Shown: positions 36,020 through 44,200, counted from the stretch's first letter. The stretch is DNA of 64,000 nt from an uncultured Flavobacteriaceae bacterium (GCA_947498845.1 CANMLX010000008.1:1-64000), one strand, 5' to 3'. Notes: generated by a model not told the origin, from the letters alone. Program-made: numbers and translations.

Positions 36020-36426
36020 TCTTTGATTTTTTGTACGGGTTTGCCAGTTTGGTCAATTTCCCAAACGTTAAAAGTGCCATCACCATCAAAATCGGTAATT
36101 GCCGTAGCTCTAGCCTTAAAACTATTGTTGCTGGCACTTAAAATTTCATATTGATAATTCGACATTCCATTTTCATTTACAGTTTTTGGGGCTTCAAAAT
36201 CTATGTCACTAAAATCTGTGGAATATTTTGAGTACATATAACGATAGGTAGTTTGCGAATTGTAAATATGATTCAATTGTAATTGTGCTTCTGTGCTTTT
36301 GGCTTTTCCAATCAAAGGCATTAAATTAGGTAATGCCAATAACAGTAAAATACCAATAATTACTAAAACAATAAGCACTTCTTGCAGGTTATAACCTGCA
36401 ACTTTTGCATAAAGATGTTGTTTCAT
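36016..36426 (-). CDS. Major pseudopilin (GspG/PilA-like)
   Basis: Started at MKQHLYAKVAG, this 136-residue protein has a class III signal: cleavage after Gly at VAG, mature residue 1 Tyr instead of Phe, Glu at +5, and the hydrophobic helix EVLIVLVIIGILLLLALPNL. A longer ORF adds 20 residues that would give an unusually long leader. The C-terminus has DFDGDGTFNVWEID, a calcium-binding-type loop also known in GspG proteins. It is the first gene of the minus operon, as expected for the most abundant subunit. Confidence 0.85.
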   Translation of the reverse strand: MKQHLYAKVAGYNLQEVLIVLVIIGILLLLALPNLMPLIGKAKSTEAQLQLNHIYNSQTTYRYMYSKYSTDFSDIDFEAPKTVNENGMSNYQYEILSASNNSFKARATAITDFDGDGTFNVWEIDQTGKPVQKIKD

Positions 36427-36556
36427 TTTTTGTCTAAATTTCAATCCCAAAGATAACAGTTTTAAAAGATTATACAGGTTTATCATATTTTATTTAAGGT
36501 ATTGGTTTTATTAGCAAGAAAAATAGATTCAAATATCCAATACGTCATTAATAAAA

Positions 36557-36564
36557 CAAAAATA
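36557..36564 (-). promoter_or_regulatory. Promoter -7 element of the minus-strand secretion operon
   Basis: CAAAAATA on the plus strand is TATTTTTG on the minus strand, matching TAnnTTTG, about 130 nt before the pilin start. The -33 part is unclear. Confidence 0.4.
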
Positions 36565-36631
36565 GTACCTATCAACGCCATTAAATATAATTAAAACGCT
36601 AAAATTATACATTTAAAATGAACCTACGTTA

Positions 36632-36663
36632 GGGGTTTGCCTTATAATTTATAAGGCGTCCCC
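36632..36663. other. Hairpin between the divergent secretion operons
   Basis: GCCTTATAA and TTATAAGGC form a perfect 9-bp inner stem and outer GGGG/CCCC continue it with a small internal loop. The core TTTGCCTTATAA...TAAGGCG is shared with the hairpin at 20820-20850. It lies between the two divergent promoters, so is transcribed by neither; a dispersed intergenic palindrome or protein-binding site is more likely than an attenuator. Confidence 0.5.
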
Positions 36664-36684
36664 TTACTTTTTACTTGGCTTAAA

Positions 36685-36717
36685 TTGAGTGACCCCATAA
36701 ATTAATTTTTATATTTA
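36685..36717 (+). promoter_or_regulatory. Candidate promoter of the plus-strand secretion operon
   Basis: TTG at 36685-36687 and TATATTTA at 36710-36717 (one mismatch to TAnnTTTG) are separated by 22 nt. The resulting leader would be about 150 nt. Confidence 0.45.
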
Positions 36718-36724
36718 CAGAAAT

Positions 36725-36877
36725 TTTTAGGGAATGAGCCATAATAGCTAAATATAAATACCCGCTAAAATTCTTAATAAGAAAATAGAATGTCTGCCAG
36801 TAATGGTCAGCTGGGCGTATATATGGTTTCAATCTTATAATGAATTTATTGTCTAATAATTACTAAAAATTAAACGT
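36725..36877 (+). other. Long leader of the plus-strand secretion operon
   Basis: About 150 nt of non-coding sequence before a GTG start, richer in G and C than its surroundings around 36790-36820 (CTGCCAGTAATGGTCAGCTG). It contains small hairpins (CCA-gtaa-TGG, ATTCTTA...TAAGAAAAT). It does not match any riboswitch consensus I know. It may be a structured regulatory leader. Confidence 0.3.
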
Positions 36878-37609
36878 GTGAAAAAAACTGTATTTCTATT
36901 GCTTTACTTAGTTGTAGTTACAGGTTGTAAAACTATTTATGTAAATCAAGAAGCACAAAAAACCGTACAAGAACATATGTCTTTGGGAATAATTGGAGAA
37001 AAAAATGGTTTTGTATTGGAGCAAAGTTATCACCATATAGGATTACCTAAATACGAAACACCTATCAAGGTTCAAGTTACCCCAATTTCTTTTAACAAGT
37101 TAAGCTTTAAAGCTTTTGAAAAGGCAAAACAATCTCAAAATACATCTATTAAGATAGACTACATAGATTCATTAGATATAAAACCACAGTTTTTAAAATT
37201 GGATATAGCAGATCGTGTCGCAGTCATTAATAGTCTTAATAGTCAGGTCAATAATGACATATTATTGTTCTTAAAAAATCAAAATGAAGCTCATATGGTC
37301 ACAACATTATCAGTTGTGTTTAATAACGAGACCATGGACATTTTAAAGAATGCAGAAGAAGTTATTCTGGAACAAGCAGGGGTTAAAAATTATGTCCTAA
37401 AAACGTATCAAGATGGATTAGGGCAACACACCATTCATTTTAAAGAGGGGGTAGCATTTGCTTACAAAACATCTAATGCCTGTTGGCAGGAAAATGATAG
37501 GCGTCAATTAAAAATTGCAGATATTGTTTCCTTTGGAAATAAGTGTCCTAAGGATACCTACAGGATAGCAAAACGCGCCAAAAAGAAGGTTAACTATTTT
37601 AAACTTTAG
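36878..37609 (+). CDS. Lipoprotein of the T2SS-like operon
   Basis: A 243-residue lipoprotein (lipobox VVTGC, Cys about 17) starting with GTG. The mature part shows no known domain; it has two Cys near the C-terminus (SNACWQ and NKCPKD) that may form a disulfide, and a basic tail (RIAKRAKKKVNYFKL). First gene of the plus-strand operon. A pilotin-like or secretin-associated role is possible by position, but is not supported by sequence. Confidence 0.6.
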   Translation: MKKTVFLLLYLVVVTGCKTIYVNQEAQKTVQEHMSLGIIGEKNGFVLEQSYHHIGLPKYETPIKVQVTPISFNKLSFKAFEKAKQSQNTSIKIDYIDSLDIKPQFLKLDIADRVAVINSLNSQVNNDILLFLKNQNEAHMVTTLSVVFNNETMDILKNAEEVILEQAGVKNYVLKTYQDGLGQHTIHFKEGVAFAYKTSNACWQENDRRQLKIADIVSFGNKCPKDTYRIAKRAKKKVNYFKL

Positions 37610-37664
37610 TTAGTAACCTCTTATGAATAGTATTTCAACTTATTTGTAATTTATATATGGACAT

Positions 37665-38003
37665 ATGAAATTTTTAAAATGTTTAGGATTACTCATTTTA
37701 ATAATGAGTTGTGATGATATTTCGGGAGACATGGTAACAGTTCTAGCGCCTGCTGAGTCTAGAATATTAACTGTAAATGATGTTAATTTTTCTTGGAATA
37801 CTCTTGAAGGTGCTGAACATTATACCCTTCAGATAGCCGTGCCAAGTTTTGATAATACCAGTCAGATTTTATTTGATACTCTTATTATCAGTCCGAGGTT
37901 TACAAAAACATTAGGAGCAGGTGATTATCAGTGGCGGGTAAGCGCAGAAAACTCTGGTTTTAAAACCCGTTATATAACTCAAAGCTTTACTATTGAAGAA
38001 TAA
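37665..38003 (+). CDS. Small FN3-like lipoprotein of the T2SS-like operon
   Basis: A 112-residue lipoprotein (lipobox LIMSC, Cys about 16). The mature 95 residues form one fibronectin type III-like beta sandwich: VLAPAESRILTVNDVNFSWN, then YTLQIA and DYQWRVSAEN, the same pattern as in the FN3 lipoprotein at 52.8 kb. Its small size and envelope location would suit a pilotin or a surface-exposed accessory of the secretin. The gene end overlaps the next start by 11 nt. Confidence 0.7.
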   Translation: MKFLKCLGLLILIMSCDDISGDMVTVLAPAESRILTVNDVNFSWNTLEGAEHYTLQIAVPSFDNTSQILFDTLIISPRFTKTLGAGDYQWRVSAENSGFKTRYITQSFTIEE

Positions 38004-38463
38004 GATAAATACATATATACTGTTAACTGCTGTTCTTGTGATATGGGGGATTATTGGTTATAAAATTATTAGTGGTATCAACTCAGAAGAACCTGAAGTG
38101 ACAGAACAAAATATGGTGACAACCTTTAATCCAAAAAAAGCAATAAAGGCTGATATGTTTTCAATTTCAAAAGTTGAAAGAGATCCATTTTTGGGGACAT
38201 TAGAAAGAACTAAAACAAAGAAAACTACCGGTAAATCTTTAAAATCAAAGCCTAAACTTTTACAAAACCTGCCTAGCATCACTTATGGAGGGTTGATAAA
38301 AAAGAAAAGCTCTACTGAGCAAATATTTGTGGTTAATATTAACAACCAACAATACTTATTAAAAAAAGGGCAAGTTGCTGATAGTGTGAAATTACTCCGA
38401 GGCGACCTTAAGGAAATAGTGGTGCGTTACAAAAGCAAATCACAAACTATAAAACTTCAATAA
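37993..38463 (+). CDS. GspC/PilP-like periplasmic linker protein
   Basis: A 156-residue bitopic protein starting with TTG, inside the end of the preceding gene. One membrane helix (YILLTAVLVIWGIIGYKII, about 8-26), then a linker and a small beta domain (ITYGGLIKKKSSTEQIFVV, YLLKKGQVADSVKLLRGD) that reads like the homology region of GspC or PilP (short strands around a Gly-Gln-rich turn). Such proteins bridge the inner-membrane platform and the secretin. It ends in TAATG shared with the next gene. Confidence 0.7.
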   Translation: MKNKINTYILLTAVLVIWGIIGYKIISGINSEEPEVTEQNMVTTFNPKKAIKADMFSISKVERDPFLGTLERTKTKKTTGKSLKSKPKLLQNLPSITYGGLIKKKSSTEQIFVVNINNQQYLLKKGQVADSVKLLRGDLKEIVVRYKSKSQTIKLQ

Positions 38464-39743
38464 TGTTTTGGTTAAAGCTTAAAGGAGGCGCATTACAACT
38501 TACCTTGTTTATTATTGTTGTTATTGCGCTATTACTATCTGGTTTTGTATTGCTAGTACATATCCATAAACAATTTCGTATTAAATCCGATTTTATTGTA
38601 GAAACCACTAAAAATGCAGATAGAGGAATTACTTATGCGCTGCATAATCACCTTCGGTTAAATGATACAACAACTGTAGATTTAAAAGGCTTGGATTATA
38701 AATCCCTAAAATTATACTGTGATAGTTGGGGTATTTTTAAAAAAGTAACCAGTGTTTCAAAAATAAAAAACAATCGTTTTATAAAAATCGCTTTGATAGG
38801 AGCTAATCAACCAGATAAAAGTAGAACAGCATTATATATTCAAGATAATAACAGACCTTTAGTTGTGGTAGGTAATACTAAAATTGAAGGTGTTGCCTAT
38901 TTGCCAAAACAAGGGATACGATCTGGAAACATAGCAGGGCATTCTTATTATGGTTCGCAGTACATCTATGGGCAAACCAAAATAGCCGCATTTCGCCTGC
39001 CTAAATTGGATGCAGAAACCACTGCTAAAATTAATACCATAGAAAGTAGTACATTAAAAATCTCAAATCGCCAATTTTTAAACATAGAACAAGGCAAAAG
39101 CTACTTTAATTCCTTTTTAAACCCTGTTCAAGTCGTTTTTTCTAATAAAGCCATTCATTTAGATGCTATGGAACTGACTGGACATATCATAGTACAGTCA
39201 AAAACAAAAATAGTGGTGGGGTCATTTTCAAAATTAAAGGATGTGATCCTTATTGCTCCTGAGATTGAAATACAAAGTAGTGTTAAAGGTAATTTTCAAG
39301 CTATAGCTTCAAAAAAAATTAGTGTTGGTAAATCTGTAGAGCTCAATTATCCTTCGGCTTTAGTAGTACATAACAAACGAAAGTCACAGCAGGTATCTAC
39401 ACCTGAAAATGCTATAGAAAGTAATATTGTAATTGATGCTAATGCTGTTATTAAAGGCATTATTATTTATTTAGATAAAGAAGCAAAGAAAACGTATAAA
39501 ACTCAAATTGAAATCAAAGAACAGGCTACCGTTATTGGTGAGCTGTATTGTAATAAAAATATGGAATTAAAAGGTACTGTTTATGGTACAGTTTATACTA
39601 ATAGTTTTGTAGCCAATCAAAATGGGTCTATTTACCAAAATCATATTTACAATGGTACTATTAGCATAAATCAATTACCAGAAGAATATGTAGGTTTAGT
39701 ATTTAATAACTCTAAAAAAGGGGTGATGCAATGGCTGTATTAA
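38463..39743 (+). CDS. Pilin-operon membrane protein with bactofilin-like beta domain
   Basis: A 426-residue protein with an N-terminal membrane helix preceded by a short basic stretch (LTLFIIVVIALLLSGFVLLV), resembling PilX/GspK-type minor-pilin starts but lacking a clear prepilin cleavage site and Glu+5. Toward the C-terminus short beta-strand repeats (VVVGSFSKLKDVILIAPEIE, IKGIIIYL, ATVIGELYCNKNMELKGTVY, GTVYTNSF) recall the bactofilin/parallel beta-helix style. It sits just before two pseudopilin genes, the position GspK/PilX often occupies. The function is inferred from the neighbourhood only. Confidence 0.55.
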   Translation: MFWLKLKGGALQLTLFIIVVIALLLSGFVLLVHIHKQFRIKSDFIVETTKNADRGITYALHNHLRLNDTTTVDLKGLDYKSLKLYCDSWGIFKKVTSVSKIKNNRFIKIALIGANQPDKSRTALYIQDNNRPLVVVGNTKIEGVAYLPKQGIRSGNIAGHSYYGSQYIYGQTKIAAFRLPKLDAETTAKINTIESSTLKISNRQFLNIEQGKSYFNSFLNPVQVVFSNKAIHLDAMELTGHIIVQSKTKIVVGSFSKLKDVILIAPEIEIQSSVKGNFQAIASKKISVGKSVELNYPSALVVHNKRKSQQVSTPENAIESNIVIDANAVIKGIIIYLDKEAKKTYKTQIEIKEQATVIGELYCNKNMELKGTVYGTVYTNSFVANQNGSIYQNHIYNGTISINQLPEEYVGLVFNNSKKGVMQWLY

Positions 39744-40063
39744 AAAGAATAAAAGGCGCTACACTTATGGAAACATTAACAGCTACTGTGCTTATTGTTA
39801 TTGTTTTTATGTTAGCCAGTATGATTTTAAATAACCTGTTTTCTAACACTATTAAAAACAACACACAAACTATAGAAACACATTTGAACGAGCTTAACTA
39901 TTTACAGCAAAACGACCAATTAAGATTGCCCTATACAGATACGTTTAAACATTGGGAAGTCTCTATCACGGCTTACACTCAGGGAAATACTACTATAACA
40001 GAATTTGAAGCGACTAATACAAAGACCAATAAAACCATAAGTATTATTGAACGTGCAGACTAA
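39731..40063 (+). CDS. Minor pseudopilin (GspI/PilV-like)
   Basis: A 110-residue protein with a short basic leader and class III cleavage site KGA before TLMETLTA, with Glu at +5, followed by the hydrophobic helix VLIVIVFMLASMILNNLF. The cleavage residue is Ala rather than Gly, as tolerated in some minor pilins. It overlaps the preceding gene by 13 nt and the next by 17 nt. Confidence 0.78.
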   Translation: MAVLKRIKGATLMETLTATVLIVIVFMLASMILNNLFSNTIKNNTQTIETHLNELNYLQQNDQLRLPYTDTFKHWEVSITAYTQGNTTITEFEATNTKTNKTISIIERAD

Positions 40064-40517
40064 CAAAAAAATACAGGCTTTTACTTTAAGTGAAATAATT
40101 GTTGTACTTATACTCACAAGTATTGTGGTAGGTATGGCTTTTTCTGTATTGCGCCTAGTACAAAAACAAATGTTTGCCATACAACAAAATTATAATGGAG
40201 CTACCGAACTAAATAAACTAGAAACAGTATTATGGCTAGATTTTAATAAGTATCCTAATATTCGTTATTATGGTTTAGAAAATAAATTGGTGCTAAAAAA
40301 CACTATAGATTCTGTATCTTATGTGTTTTCTGAAGCTTGTATTGTTAGAAAATTAGATACGTTTCCAATTCAATTAGAGGAAAAGACGTTTTATTTTGAC
40401 GGTTTGTTATCTAAAACATATCCAATAGATGCAATAAAACTGAGAACCAATAAAAGCTTTCAAAACCGAGAACTATTTATCTATAAACAAAATGATGCTA
40501 CTGTATATTTAGAGTAA
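40047..40517 (+). CDS. Minor pseudopilin (GspJ-like)
   Basis: A 156-residue protein starting at TTG (40047) or GTG (40053), both within the previous gene. The class III site is IQA before FTLSEIIVVL, giving Phe+1 and Glu+5, then a hydrophobic helix to about residue 35. A beta-rich C-terminal domain follows. The stop overlaps the GspF start (TAATG). Order and size match GspJ. Confidence 0.78.
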   Translation: MNVQTNKKIQAFTLSEIIVVLILTSIVVGMAFSVLRLVQKQMFAIQQNYNGATELNKLETVLWLDFNKYPNIRYYGLENKLVLKNTIDSVSYVFSEACIVRKLDTFPIQLEEKTFYFDGLLSKTYPIDAIKLRTNKSFQNRELFIYKQNDATVYLE

Positions 40518-41650
40518 TGGGATTTCAATTAGACAACATACAAACCACAAAACAGAATATTAAAAAGAAAGGAGACAAGACTTCTTTTTTAAAAAAAGAG
40601 ATTATCGTATTTGGAGATGCTTTTTCTAATAAGGTAAAAGAGGATTTTTATACAGAGTTGAGCGTGCTTTTAAAAGCGGGTATTACACTAAAAGCCAGTT
40701 TAGAACTTATTGAAAAGACCTTAAAGAAAAAACTGCAAAAAGAAAAAATACGAGCTATATCTAAAGCTATTGTTTTGGGTTCTAGTTTATCTGAAGCAAT
40801 AAAAACCCAAAAGGTATTTACAAATTACGAGTATTATTCTCTAAAAATAGGTGAAGAAACAGGAACACTAACCCAAGTTACAGAACAGTTAGGTGTTTTT
40901 TATGCCAGAAAGAATGAGCAACGTCGTAACTTAATTAGCGCTTTAACTTATCCTGTCATTATTTTATCTACTGCCGTTTTGGTGGTGGTTTTTATGTTAC
41001 AGTATGTGGTACCAATGTTTCAAGATATTTTTGAACAGCAAAAGGTAACCTTACCCGCTGTAACTAGATTTATTATTAGATGTTCAGAGTTTTTAAAAAG
41101 TTATGGATGGTTGATGCTTTTACCCATAATAGGATTGTTTTTCTTTAGAACATTCTTTAATAAAAAATCGTGGTTTAGGAATATCAAGGACAGACTTATT
41201 TCTAAACTCCCTTTTATTGGTGAGTTTGTAAAAACCTTGCATTTATCGCAATTTACTCAGGCAGTGAGTCTTTTAACAGCATCAAAAGTTCCTGTGGTAC
41301 GTAGTATTCAATTGGTAAAGCAAATGATAAGCTTTTACCCATTAGAAAAAGCACTAGAAGCTGTTGAACAGGATATTTTAAGAGGAAAAACGCTAAGTGA
41401 CAGTTTTAAACCTCATGCTATTTTTGATGATAAAATGGTAGCTCTTGTAAAAGTGGCAGAAGAAACTAATCAAAATGAATTTATTTTTGAACGTTTAAGT
41501 ATGCAATATAATACACGAGTACAGCAAAAATCTAAATTATTATCTACGCTTATGGAACCTGTTATAATTGTGTTGGTAGGATTACTTGTTGGTGTTATTT
41601 TAATTGCGATGTATTTACCAATGTTTAAATTAAGTAGTGTTTTGGGATAG
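40517..41650 (+). CDS. GspF/PilC-type inner-membrane platform protein
   Basis: A 377-residue protein with the duplicated T2SSF domain: copy one (about 40-165: ELSVLLKAGITLKASLELIE) and copy two (about 240-370: SQFTQAVSLLTASKVPVVRS), each followed by hydrophobic helices (VIILSTAVLVVVFMLQYVVP; PVIIVLVGLLVGVILIAMYL). It anchors the pseudopilus assembly machinery in the inner membrane. It is the last gene of the plus operon; downstream lies direct repeat copy A with no obvious terminator. Confidence 0.93.
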   Translation: MGFQLDNIQTTKQNIKKKGDKTSFLKKEIIVFGDAFSNKVKEDFYTELSVLLKAGITLKASLELIEKTLKKKLQKEKIRAISKAIVLGSSLSEAIKTQKVFTNYEYYSLKIGEETGTLTQVTEQLGVFYARKNEQRRNLISALTYPVIILSTAVLVVVFMLQYVVPMFQDIFEQQKVTLPAVTRFIIRCSEFLKSYGWLMLLPIIGLFFFRTFFNKKSWFRNIKDRLISKLPFIGEFVKTLHLSQFTQAVSLLTASKVPVVRSIQLVKQMISFYPLEKALEAVEQDILRGKTLSDSFKPHAIFDDKMVALVKVAEETNQNEFIFERLSMQYNTRVQQKSKLLSTLMEPVIIVLVGLLVGVILIAMYLPMFKLSSVLG

Positions 41651-41743
41651 GAGAATCTAACTATTACGCTATATAGATATTATCTTGAGAGGCAAGCTAC
41701 ATCTTCTCCCTGTAGAGAAAAGTTACACCTTGTTCCTTAAAAA

Positions 41744-42148
41744 TAAAAATCAAATTGGAAAGGTATGTCTTGACCTAATACCATTTATACTTTGAATTTA
41801 CTGCAATAAAACACCCTTTTTTCCTTTCTATTTCATTATTAAATGAAACCGTAAACTTAGGCTATGCTTTAATTTTCTAATTCATACAAAGAAAAAAATC
41901 ATTATTTTCTTTTACAATAAATTCAAAATATAACTGGTATAACTGAAAATTAAAAATCTTTGCATGAAATGATTCAAAAAGAAAATCCGAGGGATGAAAC
42001 TAATCAAATCTCGTTCTTTTATATCTTTATATATGTATGTTTTTTAACGGACTTATTTTCTGAATATGCCTAAATAAATCAATACTTAAGATGTTTTTTA
42101 TTGTAAGTACTTAATTCGTACTAAAATCCCATACTTCTCCAATAGACC
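41744..42148. repeat. Direct repeat copy A flanking the AraC/Rhs 2 segment
   Basis: This block of about 405 bp matches 52494-52843 in the same orientation. The first 290 bp differ at only about five positions; then copy A has about 55 bp that copy B lacks, bounded by ATGTTTTTTA repeats, and the last 48 bp match again. It includes a 161-bp element with inverted ends and the last codons of an FN3 lipoprotein gene. The rest of the 41651-42390 gap shows no gene. Confidence 0.9.
41779..41939. mobile_element. 161-bp inverted-repeat element, copy A (MITE-like)
   Basis: Left end TACCATTTATACTTTGAATTTA and the inverted right end (41918-41939) match at about 20 of 22 positions. There is no ORF inside. 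The TTTGAATTTACTG core of the end is shared with the 90-bp element at 43923-44012, so they belong to one family. Confidence 0.65.
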
Positions 42149-42149
42149 C
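42111..42149 (-). pseudogene. 3' remnant of an FN3 lipoprotein gene
   Basis: The minus strand reads GSIGEVWDFSTN followed by TAA, almost the same as the C-terminus (ESIGQVWDFSTN) of the intact gene at 52807-53496. Only about 13 codons are homologous; upstream of them the sequence is unrelated. It marks a recombination endpoint inside the gene. Confidence 0.8.
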
Positions 42150-42340
42150 AGCTTTTCGAAGTTTGTAACTTCGTAGCAATATATTAGGTCACATAAATAT
42201 CTTTAATCAACTACATCCTTGTCTATTTATTTTTGCTATTTTCGAAAATATTTTTTAGGTAACGTACTTTTATTAGCTAGTAAACTATTGCTTTTTTATA
42301 TAATAAGAGGCTTGATAATAACTAACTAGTTTAAAAATAA

Positions 42341-42348
42341 AATAAATT
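42341..42348 (+). promoter_or_regulatory. Promoter -7 element of the AraC-type regulator gene
   Basis: TAAATTTG matches TAnnTTTG, 43 nt upstream of the ATG; no TTG at the usual distance. Confidence 0.45.
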
Positions 42349-42390
42349 TGATGATTTTTTTGAAATCTTAATACCCCGCAATTACTAACT

Positions 42391-43482
42391 ATGTATTTCG
42401 ATATATTTCAAATTCTTATTTTATTTGCATCCTTTCAAGGAGTTATTTTTGGTGTTGTTATTTTATGCACAAAAAAATATAAAGGTGTTCCGAATGTATA
42501 TATCGCAATGACATTTTTAACACTGTCTATTTCAAATATCCTTCATATTTTTTTTGACACATTATCCTTAGGTATTATTAATTTACTTCGCGAATTATAC
42601 TTGCCTTTTCATTGGCTAGTTATACCATTTTTATATGCTTATGTAAAGTCCTTTTTGGGAATTAAGCATTTTTCGAAAAAAGAGCTACTGTTTCTTGCGG
42701 GGCCTTTTGTATTCGTTTTGTTATTGCATTTTTTTCAGTTTTTGTACAAATACCAATTTGATAACTCGTTGTTTATTTCAAAGTATTATGAGTCAGGGCT
42801 TTTTTTATGGACTAATTTGATATCTTTTTTACACACTTTTATAGTATTATATAATACCTACAACATAGTTCCATTGCAAAAAGGAAGAAGTCAAAAAGCA
42901 CCTATATCAAAACCCAAGATTAAATGGTTAAAGAAAATGATAATGAGTGGGGCTATAATTGGAGGTATTGGTTTTGTTTCGGCTGTTTATTTACTAACTG
43001 TTGGAAATTCTCGTATTTATGTTACATATCCCTTTTTTATTTCGATTTCTTTATGGGTTTATACTGTAGGTTATATTAATCTGGTTTCTCCAATTGGACT
43101 TAAGTCAAAAAAAATAAAAACAATTATTACTAAAGAAGAAAAGAAAGGATTAGGAACTTTTTATGAAATAGATTTAGTTGTTAAAAATAAAAAGTACTAT
43201 CTCAATGCTTTAATAAACCTGCAATCAATTGCAGAAGAATTTAATATTAGCAGTGGATATCTGTCTCAATTGGTAAATTTACACGCAAAGAAAAGCTTTA
43301 CAGAATATATAAATTCATATAGAATTGAGGCTTCTAAAAAAATGCTGTTAGACAATACTTATAAAAACTACACTATTGAGGCGATAGGATTAGAATGTGG
43401 ATTTAAGTCAAAGTCTAATTTTTATGCAGCATTCAAAAAGGAAATGGGTATTACACCTACTCAATACAAAAAAACAGGCTAA
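42391..43482 (+). CDS. AraC-family transcriptional regulator with membrane sensor domain
   Basis: A 363-residue protein. Residues about 1-235 contain seven hydrophobic segments (for example ILILFASFQGVIFGVVIL, YPFFISISLWVYTVGYINL), and the C-terminal about 100 residues are an AraC/XylS double helix-turn-helix DNA-binding domain (LQSIAEEFNISSGYLSQLVN; IEAIGLECGFKSKSNFYAAF ending GITPTQYKK). Such membrane-embedded AraC proteins are common in Flavobacteriia. It is 0.7 kb upstream of and codirectional with Rhs locus 2 inside the same repeat-flanked segment, so it is a candidate local regulator, though no ligand or target can be read from sequence. Confidence 0.9.
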   Translation: MYFDIFQILILFASFQGVIFGVVILCTKKYKGVPNVYIAMTFLTLSISNILHIFFDTLSLGIINLLRELYLPFHWLVIPFLYAYVKSFLGIKHFSKKELLFLAGPFVFVLLLHFFQFLYKYQFDNSLFISKYYESGLFLWTNLISFLHTFIVLYNTYNIVPLQKGRSQKAPISKPKIKWLKKMIMSGAIIGGIGFVSAVYLLTVGNSRIYVTYPFFISISLWVYTVGYINLVSPIGLKSKKIKTIITKEEKKGLGTFYEIDLVVKNKKYYLNALINLQSIAEEFNISSGYLSQLVNLHAKKSFTEYINSYRIEASKKMLLDNTYKNYTIEAIGLECGFKSKSNFYAAFKKEMGITPTQYKKTG

Positions 43483-44200
43483 GAATAATTCAAAAACTTT
43501 GTCCTGTATCTTCAACTTTCTTAATATTTAGCACTATCAAAAGTGTTTTGTGAAATAATATTGTTTCATCAGTCATGATAGAAAGTGATTGTCTAAAATT
43601 ATATGATCTATGAATTTTAGAATGAAACCATACATCAATTAAATTTTTTGAAATAGCGTTTTTCTACATAATTAAATTATTTGGGTAAGCGCTAGGATAA
43701 ACGTTAGAAGTTTTAAAAATTAAAGATTAATAGTCAATTTTTAGGGGTAATAAATGCCTTGTGTATGAACCAATAGATCTAGTACCATAATGATAGCGTT
43801 TAAACGAGGGAACATATAAGTATAACATGAGGGCAAAGTAAAAGGGGTGTTTATAGTAATTATTTATTGTTGCTATTATATAAGTGTTACATGTGATATT
43901 AAGCAATGGAAGTTACAGATTATACCAATTGGAGTTTGAATTTACTGGAAAGGGAAAATGATGAATTTTAAAAGGCGCATTTTAACCCAGTAAATTCAAA
44001 TTGCAGTTGGTATTAAATAAAAAATTTGGTGCTAAATAGTAGTAATGTATTAGAAATAATCTCTTACTCCTTTTCTCTCCTGTTTAAAAAAATGAGCATA
44101 CAAGAAATAAGTGAAAAACAATACCCCTTGATCCAAAGTCTTTAATGACGTGGATGGAGCAATTATTATATATAAGTAGAGAATTTAATTTTTTATATCG
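43483..44200. other. Non-coding gap between the AraC gene and Rhs locus 2
   Basis: About 720 bp without a convincing gene. It holds the 90-bp inverted-repeat element at 43923-44012. A tiny ORF from 44092 (MSIQEISEKQYPLIQSL) followed by an apparent frameshift continuation to 44203 looks protein-like, but could not be assigned. No TAnnTTTG promoter was found close to the Rhs start, unlike locus 1, and the TACGGnAAACCGTA palindrome is absent. Confidence 0.5.
43923..44012. mobile_element. 90-bp inverted-repeat element (MITE-like)
   Basis: The ends TACCAATTGGAGTTTGAATT and the inverted right end (to 44012) match at about 23 of 26 positions and share TTTGAATTTACTG with the 161-bp elements at 41779 and 52529. 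No coding capacity. Confidence 0.65.
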
